64,000 nt of DNA from Candidatus Sulfotelmatobacter sp. (GTDB lineage: Bacteria; Acidobacteriota; Terriglobia; Terriglobales; Acidobacteriaceae): NCBI GenBank assembly GCA_036500765.1, contig DASYBM010000004.1:248001-312000 (forward strand), written 5' to 3'. A model generated the notes under the pieces. It was given only the letters and a program-made list of their open reading frames with translations. It had not been told where the DNA came from and did not search any database. A program made the translations under genes and the position numbers. Of the stretch, positions 44,351 through 53,605 are shown one piece after another. Position 1 is the first letter of the stretch, and each line of letters opens with the position of its first letter.

Positions 44351-45781
44351 TTAGTCATCGTCGGGATCGCCGGCCGGAGTCTTGTCGTTGAGGAAGTGGT
44401 CGGCCTTCATAGGCGCATCGATGGTCTTAAAAGTGAGCGGGGGCTGGCTGAAGTCGAAGCAGTCGGAAAGATCGTCGGCATGGGCATCGGCATAGCCCAG
44501 CGACTTCAAGTTGAAAGTCTCCTCAATCAGGTTCAGGATGCTGCCGAAGTCGTGGGTCGCGTGCGAAATATAAGCAGCTTTGGCGTAGGGCGAGATCACG
44601 ATCAGAGGTACGCGGAAGCCATAGACGTAGCCCGAGCCCCAACTGGTGCCGTCGTTGACGACTTTAAATGGAGGAACGTGATCGTACCAGCCGCCCCAGT
44701 CGTCCCAGGTCACGACGATCGCGGTGTTAGACCAGTACGAACTATTGCCGATGGCGTTCACGATGGAAGCGACCCAGGAGGGTCCGCTGGTGTTGGTCAG
44801 GGTTCCGGCGTGATCGGAATTCTGCCCCGCCGGGATCACCCAACTCACAGCCGGAAGCTGGTTGGATGAAATATCGGTAAGGATCGGGGCGGGGTTCGCG
44901 GTAGTGTAAAGAACAACGTGATTGACCCAATCCGAACCTACGCAGGCTGTGGCGTTGGGAGGAGCAGCGTTGGGACCACACATATGCTGAATGGCATTGG
45001 GACCGGTCCAGAGCGAGCCCGCAGACGGAGCATAGTAGCGCCAAGTGATCCCGGCGGAATCGAGCTCATCGGTGAGAGTGGGATGATCGGTGCAAGGGTA
45101 GATCCTGGTAGTCTCGGCGCCGGTGGGGTCGATCAGCGAGACGTACTCGGCGGGAGGGGCGGTGCAGCCCGTGTTATCGCCAGCATTAGCTATGCCTCCC
45201 GCGTTTTCCGCGACGAACTGGTTGCTGCCCGTGCTGGGTTCGGATGTCCCCGAAATAATGAATTGATGTGCCGGGAAACTGGGACCCTGATTGGTTTGAA
45301 ACATGCGATCGCCGAAGGTGTACTGTTCGGCCATCTGGAAGTACGGGCCGACATCGGAAGCTTGAACGTACAAAAACTGGGCATTGGGTGGTGGGCAGTC
45401 CGTGGTGCTGTAGCAGACGATATTGATGTTGTTGGCGCCATCCATCTTGCCGCCGTCGTACATGGCCACGAACGCCGAGTGCGCATGGCTCAGGTCATAG
45501 TCGACGCCTAGAGAGGTGGCGGTGAGCTGGATTGTGTTGCCCGTGGAATCGAGGCCACTGCTGGCGATGTCGGCTCCGTTGGCGATCAGTACTGGGTCGT
45601 GAAACAGGTTGTCGGGGGTGCGGTTCTCCTGGAAGATGATCACGATGTGCTGGATTTTTCCCTGCGTTGGCGGCGCTGTTGGAGTAGATTGCGAACCGCC
45701 CCCGCACCCGTTCAAGCTAAGCAAGACAGCGGCGGAGGAAAGCAGCAACAGCGAAAGACACAGGGAAGCGATTCGGTCCAT
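44351..45781 (-). CDS. Phosphoesterase-family lipoprotein
   Basis: 476 residues from ATG 45781. Lipoprotein signal (LLLLSSAAVLLSLNGCGGG, lipobox LNGC). The catalytic ENRT motif (IIFQENRTPDNLFHD), DHPTLTDELDSAGITWRYYA, and VTWDDWGGWYDHVPP with metal-binding Asp/His mark the phospholipase C/acid phosphatase family (PF04185). Substrate could be phospholipids or phosphate esters. It ends in an acidic DPDDD tail. Anchored to a membrane facing the periplasm. Confidence 0.9.
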   Translation of the reverse strand: MDRIASLCLSLLLLSSAAVLLSLNGCGGGSQSTPTAPPTQGKIQHIVIIFQENRTPDNLFHDPVLIANGADIASSGLDSTGNTIQLTATSLGVDYDLSHAHSAFVAMYDGGKMDGANNINIVCYSTTDCPPPNAQFLYVQASDVGPYFQMAEQYTFGDRMFQTNQGPSFPAHQFIISGTSEPSTGSNQFVAENAGGIANAGDNTGCTAPPAEYVSLIDPTGAETTRIYPCTDHPTLTDELDSAGITWRYYAPSAGSLWTGPNAIQHMCGPNAAPPNATACVGSDWVNHVVLYTTANPAPILTDISSNQLPAVSWVIPAGQNSDHAGTLTNTSGPSWVASIVNAIGNSSYWSNTAIVVTWDDWGGWYDHVPPFKVVNDGTSWGSGYVYGFRVPLIVISPYAKAAYISHATHDFGSILNLIEETFNLKSLGYADAHADDLSDCFDFSQPPLTFKTIDAPMKADHFLNDKTPAGDPDDD

Positions 45782-45924
45782 GGGCAACGTCTCGTGTGTG
45801 GCGGCGCGACTTACTCTCGATGGTATAACCCGGGTGTAGGGATTTCCACTCGCAGGAGGCAGACTGTCCAAAAGAGGGTCCCACCGTCTCTCCGCTACCG
45901 GCCAAAAAATGCGACCAAATGTAT

Positions 45925-47418
45925 CTATGAGAGAGCCGCGGTTCTTTGGCGCACACTTGCGATGAACGCTTGATCTTTCAGCGATGCCAGATTGATTTCT
46001 ACGTTGGCCAGCGCTCCTGTAACGGCTGCCCCGGCCAAAGCGTGAGCCGTGGTTAAATCAGATTTCATGTTTGGATTGGTGATGGGTACGAGCGACTTGG
46101 CGATCCGGGCGACTTCGTGGGATTTTTCGGCAACGCTGAGCGGAACGGCGGTGGCCTCTTTGAGCGCGGATTCGATCATGGTTTCGCCTGAGGAAGCATC
46201 GCTGGATTTTTCGTCCGCGACGCCGCGAGCCGCTTTGTAAGCTTTCATGACGGAATTGTAGGAGTCGGCATCGGCTTCGACGGCGGCCTTGAGTTCCTCG
46301 CGCAACGGAGTGAGGCGGGCAATGGCGGCACTGAGTTGCGATTCGTATTGCTGGTAGGCCTTTTTGCCGCGGGACATGGAGGCGACCATCACGGCCAGGC
46401 CGGCGGCCATGGCTGCTGCCGCCGCAGAGGCGCTGCCGCCACCCGGAGTCGCAGTGGGCGCAGCCAATTGCTCGACAAAAGGTTCGATTCCGGCGCGCAG
46501 GCCGCCGACCGCCATCTTTCCGCTCATGACCGACAGCAGGCGGTTCTCGAGAATCAACGACGAATCGAACTTCTCGACTTGCAGGAACCACTCGGCTGCC
46601 TGCTCCAGAGCTTTCTTGGGGATGAGTCCGACGATCTCGCTCGAGGCGGGAATTACGCCGTAGCGGGCGGCTTCGCGCTTCACCATCTCAAAGACGCGAT
46701 GGACGGGCGTCTGCTCGAAGTCGGTGAGATTCATCGAAACCTGAGCCAGCCCACGCACCAGAAAGCCGGCGCCCTTCACGAAGCGCATGCCACCGTTCGA
46801 GAAGCGCACAGCTTTCGCGATCTTCTTGGCGATGTCGACGTCGGGCGTGTTCAGGAAGACGTTATAGGCGATGAGAAATTTGCGTGCGCCAACTACGGTT
46901 GCGCCGGCGGTGGGATGCACGCAGGGCTCGCCAAAATCTGGGCAGCGCGCCGGATTGGTCGCGATCTCGGCGCGGATGCCTTCGAACTGGCCTCGTCGAA
47001 TATTTTCGAGTCCCTGGCGCTCCGGACTGCGGGCGGCGGCTTCGTAGAGATAGACGGGAATTCGAAAGCGCTTCCAGATCTGCTCGCCGACGTGATTGGC
47101 CATCGCGACGCAGTCTTCGAGAGTGACGCCGTCGATGGGGATGAAAGGAACTACGTCGGCTGCACCCATCCGGGGATGGGCACCGGTGTGGGTGTTTAAG
47201 TCGATGAGTTCCAAGGCCTTGCCCACACCGCGGATGGCGGCTTCCTGAATGACTTCGCGCTCGCCGACCAGAGTAATGACGGAGCGGTTGTGGTCGGAGT
47301 CCATTTCGCGGTCGAGCAGATAGACGCCCGGCACTTTCATGGCGTCGACGATGGCATCGACTTTAGCTTTGTCGCGGCCTTCGGAGAAGTTTGGAACGCA
47401 TTCGACGAGCGTGGACAT
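45925..47418 (-). CDS. ftcD: Bifunctional glutamate formimidoyltransferase/formiminotetrahydrofolate cyclodeaminase
   Basis: 497 residues from ATG 47418. The N-terminal 300 residues are the formimidoyltransferase (VECVPNFSEGRDKAKVDAIV, THTGAHPRMGAADVVPFIPI, HPTAGATVVGARKFLIAYNV); the last 190 are the helical cyclodeaminase (AAPTATPGGGSASAAAAAMA). It moves the formimino group of formiminoglutamate from histidine breakdown to THF and deaminates it. Many bacteria have the two activities in separate proteins; here they are fused as in animals. No hut genes adjoin. Confidence 0.94.
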   Translation of the reverse strand: MSTLVECVPNFSEGRDKAKVDAIVDAMKVPGVYLLDREMDSDHNRSVITLVGEREVIQEAAIRGVGKALELIDLNTHTGAHPRMGAADVVPFIPIDGVTLEDCVAMANHVGEQIWKRFRIPVYLYEAAARSPERQGLENIRRGQFEGIRAEIATNPARCPDFGEPCVHPTAGATVVGARKFLIAYNVFLNTPDVDIAKKIAKAVRFSNGGMRFVKGAGFLVRGLAQVSMNLTDFEQTPVHRVFEMVKREAARYGVIPASSEIVGLIPKKALEQAAEWFLQVEKFDSSLILENRLLSVMSGKMAVGGLRAGIEPFVEQLAAPTATPGGGSASAAAAAMAAGLAVMVASMSRGKKAYQQYESQLSAAIARLTPLREELKAAVEADADSYNSVMKAYKAARGVADEKSSDASSGETMIESALKEATAVPLSVAEKSHEVARIAKSLVPITNPNMKSDLTTAHALAGAAVTGALANVEINLASLKDQAFIASVRQRTAALS

Positions 47419-47789
47419 AACGGGAGAAGGATAGCTGGCGATCACGGGAGTCGCAAGGTGCGGACTCAACGTGGTCACGATCACGAGGCAAGGAAAATAA
47501 AGGGCGCGTGTTCTTCTGAGTCTTGACAGGGGTCTAGCGGCACTGTAGTGTCTGCGACAAGTTTCCCCTTTTTGTTTTGCGGATGTAGGACGGAGAAAGG
47601 CTTCTCCTCGTATTCTTCACTAGGGTGCGCCAACGCGTGCGCCCGACTCCACTCTCGTTAGCTCGGTTGCGGTTGGTCGGCCAGGAATCAGGCCGACATC
47701 CACGCCATGTCCACCAAGGCTGTTTTCTGGCCTAAGGGGGATCACTGTATCCAAAAAGCAAACCTGCTGGTTTGCAAGGAGAGAATTCA
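47419..47789. other. Divergent intergenic region with promoter and leader
   Basis: 371 bases between ftcD and the secreted protein at 47790. The promoter at 47523-47551 starts a leader of about 230 bases, which contains short inverted pairs (GGTGCGC ... GCGCCC near 47625 and AGCAAACCTG ... GGTTTGC near 47757-47776). I cannot assign a riboswitch family. Confidence 0.4.
47523..47551 (+). promoter_or_regulatory. Sigma-70-type promoter
   Basis: Perfect TTGACA at 47523-47528, 17-base spacer, TAGTGT at 47546-47551 (weak -10). It would transcribe the secreted protein gene at 47790. Confidence 0.45.
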
Positions 47790-49343
47790 ATGACGGTGAA
47801 GAGACTGGTTTGCTTGAAAATGCTCATGTGTTCTGCGCTGCTCCCGATGGTTTGCGGCGCTATGTTTGCCAGCACAGTTACGGCGGGCAAAGGCACATTG
47901 AGCTACACACGTTCGTACAAGGTGGAATATTGCGATTCCGTGAACCATTCCTACGGCACCTATGACCAGTATACGGTGAATGGGATCTCATACACGGATT
48001 CGACCGGTACTTACTCGTTCCCGACCTACGAGATGTTGTACATCCTGGGCTCGACCCAATCCGGCCCCTGCCCCGACAACGGATACTTCCCTATCGATCT
48101 GACGATGTACACGACGACTGGTGATATCGTCAGCTTCAGCACGACCAACGGTTTTACGTTCAGCGCCACTGTTCAGTACCCGTCGGTGGGTTGGCTCAAC
48201 CCCAAATATAAAATCATCGGCGTTATGTACGCGCCTCCCGGCTCGAAAAGCACGGCTACGTACGGAGACAACAATGTTGTGGGAAGCAGCACAATGTTTT
48301 CGAGCTCGTTTTCGACGGGAATCATGCAATCGGTATCCATCTCGGGAGGAATCAGTATCTTCGGGATTACGGACAAGGAGACCACCACGAGTTCAGCCTC
48401 GTACACGCAGGAAGCGGACTCGTCCTCCTCGGTTGCAATCAGCCAAACGACTTCTTCCAGCACGTCCATCACCGGCTATGCGGATCCGACCTACGGGATC
48501 AATCATGACTACGACTACATTAACGTTTGGCTGAATCCGCTAGCGAATTTCACGCTGTACGAGAATTCCGCGGGAACTCAAACTTCGGTTGCGTGGAACG
48601 GATTTAGCTACGACCTGAACGATACGCCGGCCTATCCGGATATGGATATGATCGGCGTCGAACTTGGCTGCCTGAACGGCGATTTCTACAACCAATATAT
48701 TGCTGGCACCAACACCAACTGGCTAACCTGTGAGGACATCTTCAACAACAACTTCTCTCGCACCTGGGCTCTGAATAACGTGGACGGTTCTGGTCCGGCG
48801 CTCACTCCAACGTTGGCGAAGTCGTCGCCGCCTTACAACTTCTGCACGCAGACGGGAACTGATCTGTATAACATCTGCCAGGCGGATCCGTTCTCGAGTT
48901 CCACCTATGGATCGAAGGAATTTCCGCCCAAGTCCGGCTCCAACACCACCGCGGACGGGCGCTATACCGCCTGCAGCAACGCCAACTGCAACGTCACCAT
49001 CGACTACGAGCCCAACAAGAACGTGAATTACTCGCAAGGGTATTCGACGACCTTGACCTCAGGGGAGGGGTATAAGGATACGTACGCGACGAGCTACTCG
49101 TTAGAGAACATGTTTGGAGTCGGTGGGATGGACAAGACATTTGGCGCCAGCCTCGGGGTCGACGTGAAGAACTCAACGACTTATACGTGGATTGATCAGT
49201 TCAACAAGATGACCAACACGACCCAGGCGACGACCGCGTCGTTTGCAATCGTCGGGCCTGCCGAAGGCTATACCGGACCGTTGGAGTTCGTCGTCTACCA
49301 GGACAATCTCTACGGAACGTTTCTGTTCTATCCAGGTAATTAG
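47790..49343 (+). CDS. Large secreted Ser/Thr/Tyr-rich protein, function unknown
   Basis: 517 residues from ATG 47790 (AAGGAGAG upstream). Signal peptide (LVCLKMLMCSALLPMVCGAM). The mature protein is rich in Ser, Thr, Tyr and Asn with many beta strands; long alternating Ser/Thr stretches (TTTSSASYTQEADSSSSVAI, SQTTSSSTSITGY) and a C-terminal segment (GVDVKNSTTYTWIDQFNKMT) recall amphipathic hairpins of aerolysin-like pore-formers. Six Cys, some spaced like disulfides. I cannot confirm a family. Its own promoter and a following terminator make it a single unit. Confidence 0.7.
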   Translation: MTVKRLVCLKMLMCSALLPMVCGAMFASTVTAGKGTLSYTRSYKVEYCDSVNHSYGTYDQYTVNGISYTDSTGTYSFPTYEMLYILGSTQSGPCPDNGYFPIDLTMYTTTGDIVSFSTTNGFTFSATVQYPSVGWLNPKYKIIGVMYAPPGSKSTATYGDNNVVGSSTMFSSSFSTGIMQSVSISGGISIFGITDKETTTSSASYTQEADSSSSVAISQTTSSSTSITGYADPTYGINHDYDYINVWLNPLANFTLYENSAGTQTSVAWNGFSYDLNDTPAYPDMDMIGVELGCLNGDFYNQYIAGTNTNWLTCEDIFNNNFSRTWALNNVDGSGPALTPTLAKSSPPYNFCTQTGTDLYNICQADPFSSSTYGSKEFPPKSGSNTTADGRYTACSNANCNVTIDYEPNKNVNYSQGYSTTLTSGEGYKDTYATSYSLENMFGVGGMDKTFGASLGVDVKNSTTYTWIDQFNKMTNTTQATTASFAIVGPAEGYTGPLEFVVYQDNLYGTFLFYPGN

Positions 49344-49357
49344 CGAAACAGAGGCAT

Positions 49358-49393
49358 ACGCCGCCGCCGGCCTGTAGGACTGGCGGCGTTTTT
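49358..49393. terminator. Intrinsic terminator between convergent genes
   Basis: ACGCCGCC (49358-49365) pairs with GGCGGCGT (49382-49389), followed by TTTTC on the plus strand. It lies 14 bases past the secreted protein stop. Confidence 0.75.
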
Positions 49394-49402
49394 CTCAGAC
49401 GG

Positions 49403-49996
49403 TTATTTCGATTTGAAGAAGCGCCCAATGCCCAGGCGCACTTGCACGGTGTTCACTCCTGGGTTCAAGTTCGCCAAGCCCGCGTTGGAGATGTGCATGT
49501 AGCGCAGTTCGAGGCTAACGTTGTGTTTCGCGCCGAGGAGGTGGACGCCCAACGCGGCCTGGTCCATGAAGTTTACGGTGTTGGTATCGGTTGGCACGTT
49601 ATGGTTGGTGAACAGCGCGCCGCCGGTTAGTTCTAGATAGGGCGAGAGGCGGCCGTGGCGCTCGAAATTCCACTTGAGCGCGAGAGGATCGAAGCCTAAA
49701 CCATAGACGGTGTTGGCGGGCTGAAAGACTAGAAATACGGGAACGGCATCGACCGCGTATTCGAAACGTCCGCGAAGAAAGTTGGGGAGATGCGCGCCGG
49801 TGAGGATCCATCCGTAGCGCAGGCCGGCGTTGAAGACGCCCGTGTCGCCGCGGCCACCGCTCACGGAGTGGCCTCCGCCAGCCCATACTTGAACTTCGTG
49901 GCCGCCCTGCTCAGGACCGGCTTGCGCCCCGCACAGGTTTGAAGTGATTGCAACAAGGCAACCCAGAAGGCAACTTATGAATAGGAAAGATCTCAT
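49403..49996 (-). CDS. PagL-type lipid A 3-O-deacylase (acyloxyacyl hydrolase)
   Basis: 197 residues with a signal peptide (FLFISCLLGCLVAITSN). The C-terminal RYMHISNAGLANLNPGVN carries the catalytic H168 and S170 of the PagL outer-membrane barrel, and alternating strands throughout fit an eight-stranded barrel. It removes an acyl chain from lipid A in the outer membrane. Its start overlaps the yvcK stop by four bases (49993-49996), so they are co-translated. Confidence 0.82.
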   Translation of the reverse strand: MRSFLFISCLLGCLVAITSNLCGAQAGPEQGGHEVQVWAGGGHSVSGGRGDTGVFNAGLRYGWILTGAHLPNFLRGRFEYAVDAVPVFLVFQPANTVYGLGFDPLALKWNFERHGRLSPYLELTGGALFTNHNVPTDTNTVNFMDQAALGVHLLGAKHNVSLELRYMHISNAGLANLNPGVNTVQVRLGIGRFFKSK

Positions 49997-51102
49997 GATG
50001 TGAACGAGTCGTTGCCCGTGGAACTATTTCGTTCGAAGCTGGGGCGTTGGGACATGAGTTGCATCAGGTCGTAGGCTACGCGGGTGGTGTTGTGGCGGAC
50101 AAGTTCTCCTTCTTCCAGATAGTCTCCGAGAACGGGGACTACGCCGAGCGCCTCAACTTCGTCGAGATCGTTGACGATCTGGCAAGCGCCCTCCAGGGCA
50201 TACTTCGCTTTCATCTGATTCGAGACCGGCGTGCGATTGATCAAGGCAAAGTCGAAGAGTTGCTTCTGCGCGTGCCGGTTCAAGGCGTGGATGTGGTCAG
50301 CCGCGGTCAGGCCGAGGCTCTCGTTGGCCTGGGTCATCAGGTTGCAGATGTAGATCTTGGTGGCCGGCGATTCGACGATGGCCTGCGCGATGCCGCGCAC
50401 CAGCAGGTTTGGGATCAGGCTGGTGAACAGCGATCCGGGACCGATGGTGATCATGTCGGCGTTGGCGATGGCGTCCAGAGTTTGCGGCATTGGGCCAACG
50501 TCTGGTGGCACTAGAAACAGTTCGCGGATGCGGCCATTACTGGCGGTGATTTTGGTTTCGCCGCGAACCCGTGTGCCGTCTTCCATCAGAGCTTCAAGTT
50601 CAATGTTCGAAGTGGTAGCGGGATAGATGTGGCCGCGCGTGACGAGAATCTCAGAAGATAGTCGCACCGCTTCGGAAAAATCGGAGGTGAGGGAAGTGAG
50701 CGCCGCCAAAAATAGATTGCCGAAACTGTGGCCTTCGAGTCCCGATCCTTTCTCGAAGCGGTGACGAAACAGCCTGGAGAGCAGGGCTTCGTCTTCGCTG
50801 AGGGCGACGATGCAGTTGCGGATGTCGCCAGGCGGGAGCATGTTAAGTTCTTTGCGGAGTCGGCCGCTGGAGCCGCCATCATCGCTGACCGTCACCACGG
50901 CGCATAAATCACGGATGACGGGCGAACCGGGTCGCGCTTCAATTTCTGCGGGAGGCTGCGTTTCTACGGGAGAAAGAACGTAGCGCTTGAGGCCCTTGAG
51001 CAGAGTGGAAAGGCCGGTACCCCCTCCAATGGCGACTACGCGCAGGCCGCGCTCGCGCAGAGTCTTCTCCGGCGAGAGCGATTCGGCGGTTTTGCTTTCC
51101 AT
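49993..51102 (-). CDS. yvcK: YvcK/CofD-like family protein (gluconeogenesis factor)
   Basis: 369 residues. VVAIGGGTGLSTLLKGLKRY, VTVSDDGGSSGRLRKELNML, PPGDIRNCIVALSEDE and GPGSLFTSLIPNLLV are typical of the YvcK/CofD-like fold, which binds UDP-sugars and in Bacillus couples carbon status to cell-wall synthesis. The usual neighbours whiA and rapZ are absent. Downstream pagL overlaps, and a TPR protein gene precedes it by 18 bases. Confidence 0.93.
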   Translation of the reverse strand: MESKTAESLSPEKTLRERGLRVVAIGGGTGLSTLLKGLKRYVLSPVETQPPAEIEARPGSPVIRDLCAVVTVSDDGGSSGRLRKELNMLPPGDIRNCIVALSEDEALLSRLFRHRFEKGSGLEGHSFGNLFLAALTSLTSDFSEAVRLSSEILVTRGHIYPATTSNIELEALMEDGTRVRGETKITASNGRIRELFLVPPDVGPMPQTLDAIANADMITIGPGSLFTSLIPNLLVRGIAQAIVESPATKIYICNLMTQANESLGLTAADHIHALNRHAQKQLFDFALINRTPVSNQMKAKYALEGACQIVNDLDEVEALGVVPVLGDYLEEGELVRHNTTRVAYDLMQLMSQRPSFERNSSTGNDSFTS

Positions 51103-51120
51103 GGATGTGCTCGGGGCCGC

Positions 51121-51696
51121 TTAGACAGGCTCTTCTTCACCCAGTTCTCCGTCCATAGATCCAAGTTCGGCGCCCGGATCTGGGTAGAGCAACTCCGTGA
51201 AGCGCGGATCCTCCGCCAGATTCTGGAAGTCGGAGTCGTTGCGCGCCTGGAAGCGCAGTTGAGAATTCAGGCGCAGAGCTTCATCCAGACGCCGCAGCGA
51301 ATCTTCGACGTGGCCGGTAAGGCAATCGAGCGCAGCCAGGCCATAGACCACATAATCCCACTTAGCATTCTGCTTGAACAGTTTCTCCAGATGCTCGCGG
51401 GCCGTCACGTAGTCGCCGACATTCATGAGCGAGACCGCGAAGTCGAAGTGCTCCTCGGGCGTCTTGAACTGGGTGGCCACGGAGCGCTCCAGATGCTGGT
51501 TGCAGATGCTGAGATGAACGTTGGCGCGGTCCACCAGTTCCCGGATGGGCCCGGCGATCACTTTCTGGAAATGAGGCTTCGCCTTGTCGAACTTGTGCTC
51601 CTGCATGGCGCGCAGTCCGAGTTCGTAGCTTTGCAGCGCCTGTGTGTAATGCGGATCGTCCGCCGCACTCTTTTTCGCGGTAGGTTTCTGAGCCAT
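51121..51696 (-). CDS. TPR-repeat protein
   Basis: 191 residues from ATG 51696. A cytosolic helical repeat protein (QALQSYELGLRAMQEHKFDK, HFDFAVSLMNVGDYVTAREH, VVYGLAALDCLTGHVEDSLR), roughly four TPRs, ending in an acidic tail (DGELGEEEPV). Likely a protein-interaction scaffold. Upstream of yvcK on the same strand, 18 bases apart. Confidence 0.8.
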   Translation of the reverse strand: MAQKPTAKKSAADDPHYTQALQSYELGLRAMQEHKFDKAKPHFQKVIAGPIRELVDRANVHLSICNQHLERSVATQFKTPEEHFDFAVSLMNVGDYVTAREHLEKLFKQNAKWDYVVYGLAALDCLTGHVEDSLRRLDEALRLNSQLRFQARNDSDFQNLAEDPRFTELLYPDPGAELGSMDGELGEEEPV

Positions 51697-51807
51697 GTGC
51701 AAAACTCTTCCTGTGCTCTTGGTAATGGGGAACTCCTTAAAATTGCGCTCTCTCACCGAGCAATAAAGTATCGCCCAAACACCGGGTGCAGGTCCAGTTG
51801 CAGGGCG

Positions 51808-51893
51808 AATACCGAGTACCGTGTAGCGAGTCGCCGAGCGGAGGAGCCGGGGGAACTTTCTCGGTACTCAGTACTCGGAACTCAGTACTAATT
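51808..51893. repeat. Short direct and inverted repeats
   Basis: TACCGAGTACCG (51810-51821) is mirrored by CGGTACTCAGTACTCGG (51862-51878), and ACTCAGTACT occurs twice (51867-51876 and 51880-51889). It overlaps the stop of the next gene. Similar CGAGTACC-type arrays are common dispersed sequences; function unknown. Confidence 0.45.
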
Positions 51894-52370
51894 CATCGTC
51901 TCGGCTTGAATCAGGTCGATCTGCTTCCACTCGCCCTTGATGATGCCGGCGCGGATTTGGGTGGCGGTCTTACCTTTCTGATGCTGCCGATAGCTGTAGT
52001 AAAGCTCCTTTAGACAGGTCGCGCACTGCGCTCCATGCGTATTTTCATAGCAGCTGTGCAGGCTCTTGTGGCCCATGCGGTCGCAATAGCAATAGCAAGG
52101 CTGCTGGTAGAGCACAGTAGGAATCTTGGCGGCAAGTTCGTAGGCGTGGGTCTGATAGGGATTCTGCGCATCGGCTCCCCAGAGGTCGGCCTTAGTCAAA
52201 AGCGGAGGCAGTTTAGCGCCTTTAGGCGGAGGGCCTGCGTTGTAGGCCGGGATGCCCCCTTCTTCCTCCTGCGGCGAGGCCCACTGCGCCGACATGGTCA
52301 GAGTTACCAGAAAGAGAAAAGCCAGCGTCAGGCTACGATGTACGATTTTGTTCTGAAGAACGTATAGCAT
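51888..52370 (-). CDS. CYCXC/PCYCGC-motif family secreted protein
   Basis: 160 residues. After a signal segment (SLTLAFLFLVTLTMSAQWA) and a Pro-rich linker lies PCYCYCDRMGHKSLHSCYEN, then GAQCATC: the PCYC motif family (PF13798-like), with a Cys/His cluster that probably binds metal. Known only from sequence in most bacteria. No obvious operon partner; lepB is divergent. Confidence 0.8.
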   Translation of the reverse strand: MLYVLQNKIVHRSLTLAFLFLVTLTMSAQWASPQEEEGGIPAYNAGPPPKGAKLPPLLTKADLWGADAQNPYQTHAYELAAKIPTVLYQQPCYCYCDRMGHKSLHSCYENTHGAQCATCLKELYYSYRQHQKGKTATQIRAGIIKGEWKQIDLIQAETMN

Positions 52371-52484
52371 GGGATTTTCGGAAACCTCGTATTCTCCATT
52401 CTATCCTGAGGCTGGGGAAGGCCGGAAGTGGACGAGGACGTGCGCGAGTGCCTCGGGTACCGGTTCTGTATACAATGGAATGAC

Positions 52485-53084
52485 ATGTCAGGCGCGATTT
52501 CAGAGCCCGGTGCGTCCGGCCAGACGCCTATGCCAGTCAGCGCCGAGCCGATCATCCCGGCTCCGGTGCGGCCCGCCAGCGGGATCGGCGTTTGGGTGCG
52601 CGACCTGATTATTTCGTTGGCCATTTCCGCCTTCATCATCATCTTCCTTTATCAGCCGGTAAAGGTCGAGGGAACCAGTATGATGCCCTCGCTCGAAGAT
52701 CAGGAACGCATCTTCGTCAATAAGTTTGTATACCGACTGGAACCGATTGAGCGAGGCGACATTGTGGTCTTCCGTTACCCACGGGATCCCTCCAAGAGCT
52801 ACATCAAGCGCGTGATTGGGATGGCGGGCGACCGCATCCGCATCGATGGCGGCCAGGTCTATGTGAACAACGAGGCGCTCGACGAGGACTACGTTCCTCC
52901 CGCCTATACCGATTCGCGATCGTATCCGGAAATTGCGGTTCCCGAGAATTCCTACTTCGTACTGGGCGATCATCGCTCGATGTCAAACGACAGCCGCGAT
53001 TTCGGCCCGGTGAATCAGAGTTTTATCTACGGCAAGGCCGTGTTTGGGTATTGGCCTATGGATAAGCTGGGACGGGTGCGGTGA
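52485..53084 (+). CDS. lepB: Signal peptidase I
   Basis: 199 residues from ATG 52485. A single membrane helix (DLIISLAISAFIIIFLYQPV) precedes the periplasmic catalytic domain. Nucleophile Ser in GTSMMP (S65), general base Lys in SYIKRVIGMAGD (K108), then YVPPAY and LGDHRSMSNDSRDFG. A Pro-rich cytoplasmic N-terminus of about 35 residues precedes the helix. Releases exported proteins by cutting their signal peptides. Confidence 0.95.
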   Translation: MSGAISEPGASGQTPMPVSAEPIIPAPVRPASGIGVWVRDLIISLAISAFIIIFLYQPVKVEGTSMMPSLEDQERIFVNKFVYRLEPIERGDIVVFRYPRDPSKSYIKRVIGMAGDRIRIDGGQVYVNNEALDEDYVPPAYTDSRSYPEIAVPENSYFVLGDHRSMSNDSRDFGPVNQSFIYGKAVFGYWPMDKLGRVR

Positions 53085-53213
53085 GGCGGCGTTCCCTCCA
53101 AGGATCGATTTTTTACGCCTTTACCTACGGGGTGCACGCTGTCCAGAGTTATTGCGTTAGCGATTGAGGGTCAAAATGCGGAAGCTTCCGTGGTCGCACT
53201 TTTCGCGGGGCAG

Positions 53214-53244
53214 GTGGGAGGCGCTCAAGAGGCGCCCCTCCCAC
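53214..53244. repeat. Hairpin between convergent genes
   Basis: GTGGGAGGCGC and GCGCCCCTCCCAC pair with a 2-base bulge around a short loop. It lies between lepB and the minus-strand Cys-rich gene, and may end transcription; no T-run is visible. Confidence 0.5.
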
Positions 53245-53293
53245 TGTTGTCTGGCGCGTTATTCGCTAGAAACGGCCAACCGCAGAGAGCACA

Positions 53294-53554
53294 CTATTGG
53301 CATCCGCGAGGATTGCCCTCGCAAATGCAGGCTTCATTACAGGCTGTAAATGCCGCTTGGCATCCAGGGTAACAGGTGGGGTTATTTATACCGCACCTCA
53401 CCATGCAACTGTTTAAGGCCGAGTCGCACGCATCATAGCAGGCGCCTGTGCCTGCGTGCGCCCGTGTGGCCTCACCGAGATAACCGAGAGCTCCCATCAA
53501 AGCCAAGAGAAGAATTATCTTCTTGGCTAGTTTATTTCGACGGACGATTTCCAT
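53294..53554 (-). CDS. Small secreted Cys-rich protein with twin CX3C-X6-CX3C motifs
   Basis: 86 residues with a signal peptide (KIILLLALMGALGYLGE, then ATRAHA). The mature part has ten Cys. C39-C43-C50-C54 and C61-C65-C72-C76 both have the exact spacing CX3C-X6-CX3C, as in disulfide-pinned helical hairpins (CHCH-like); two more Cys follow (C78, C85). AAGGGAAA lies before the ATG. The next minus-strand gene upstream encodes a membrane-anchored thioredoxin-like protein with CHFC (53606), a possible folding partner. Family not recognised. Confidence 0.65.
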   Translation of the reverse strand: MEIVRRNKLAKKIILLLALMGALGYLGEATRAHAGTGACYDACDSALNSCMVRCGINNPTCYPGCQAAFTACNEACICEGNPRGCQ

Positions 53555-53605
53555 TGTGTTTTCCCTTCTTAAGCGTTTTTCCGATCAAAGCAATATTTGG
53601 CCTCG

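Noticed and set aside
47600..47789. Riboswitch in the leader of the secreted protein at 47790
   Set aside because: Some short inverted pairs are present but no conserved motif of a known riboswitch class could be matched.
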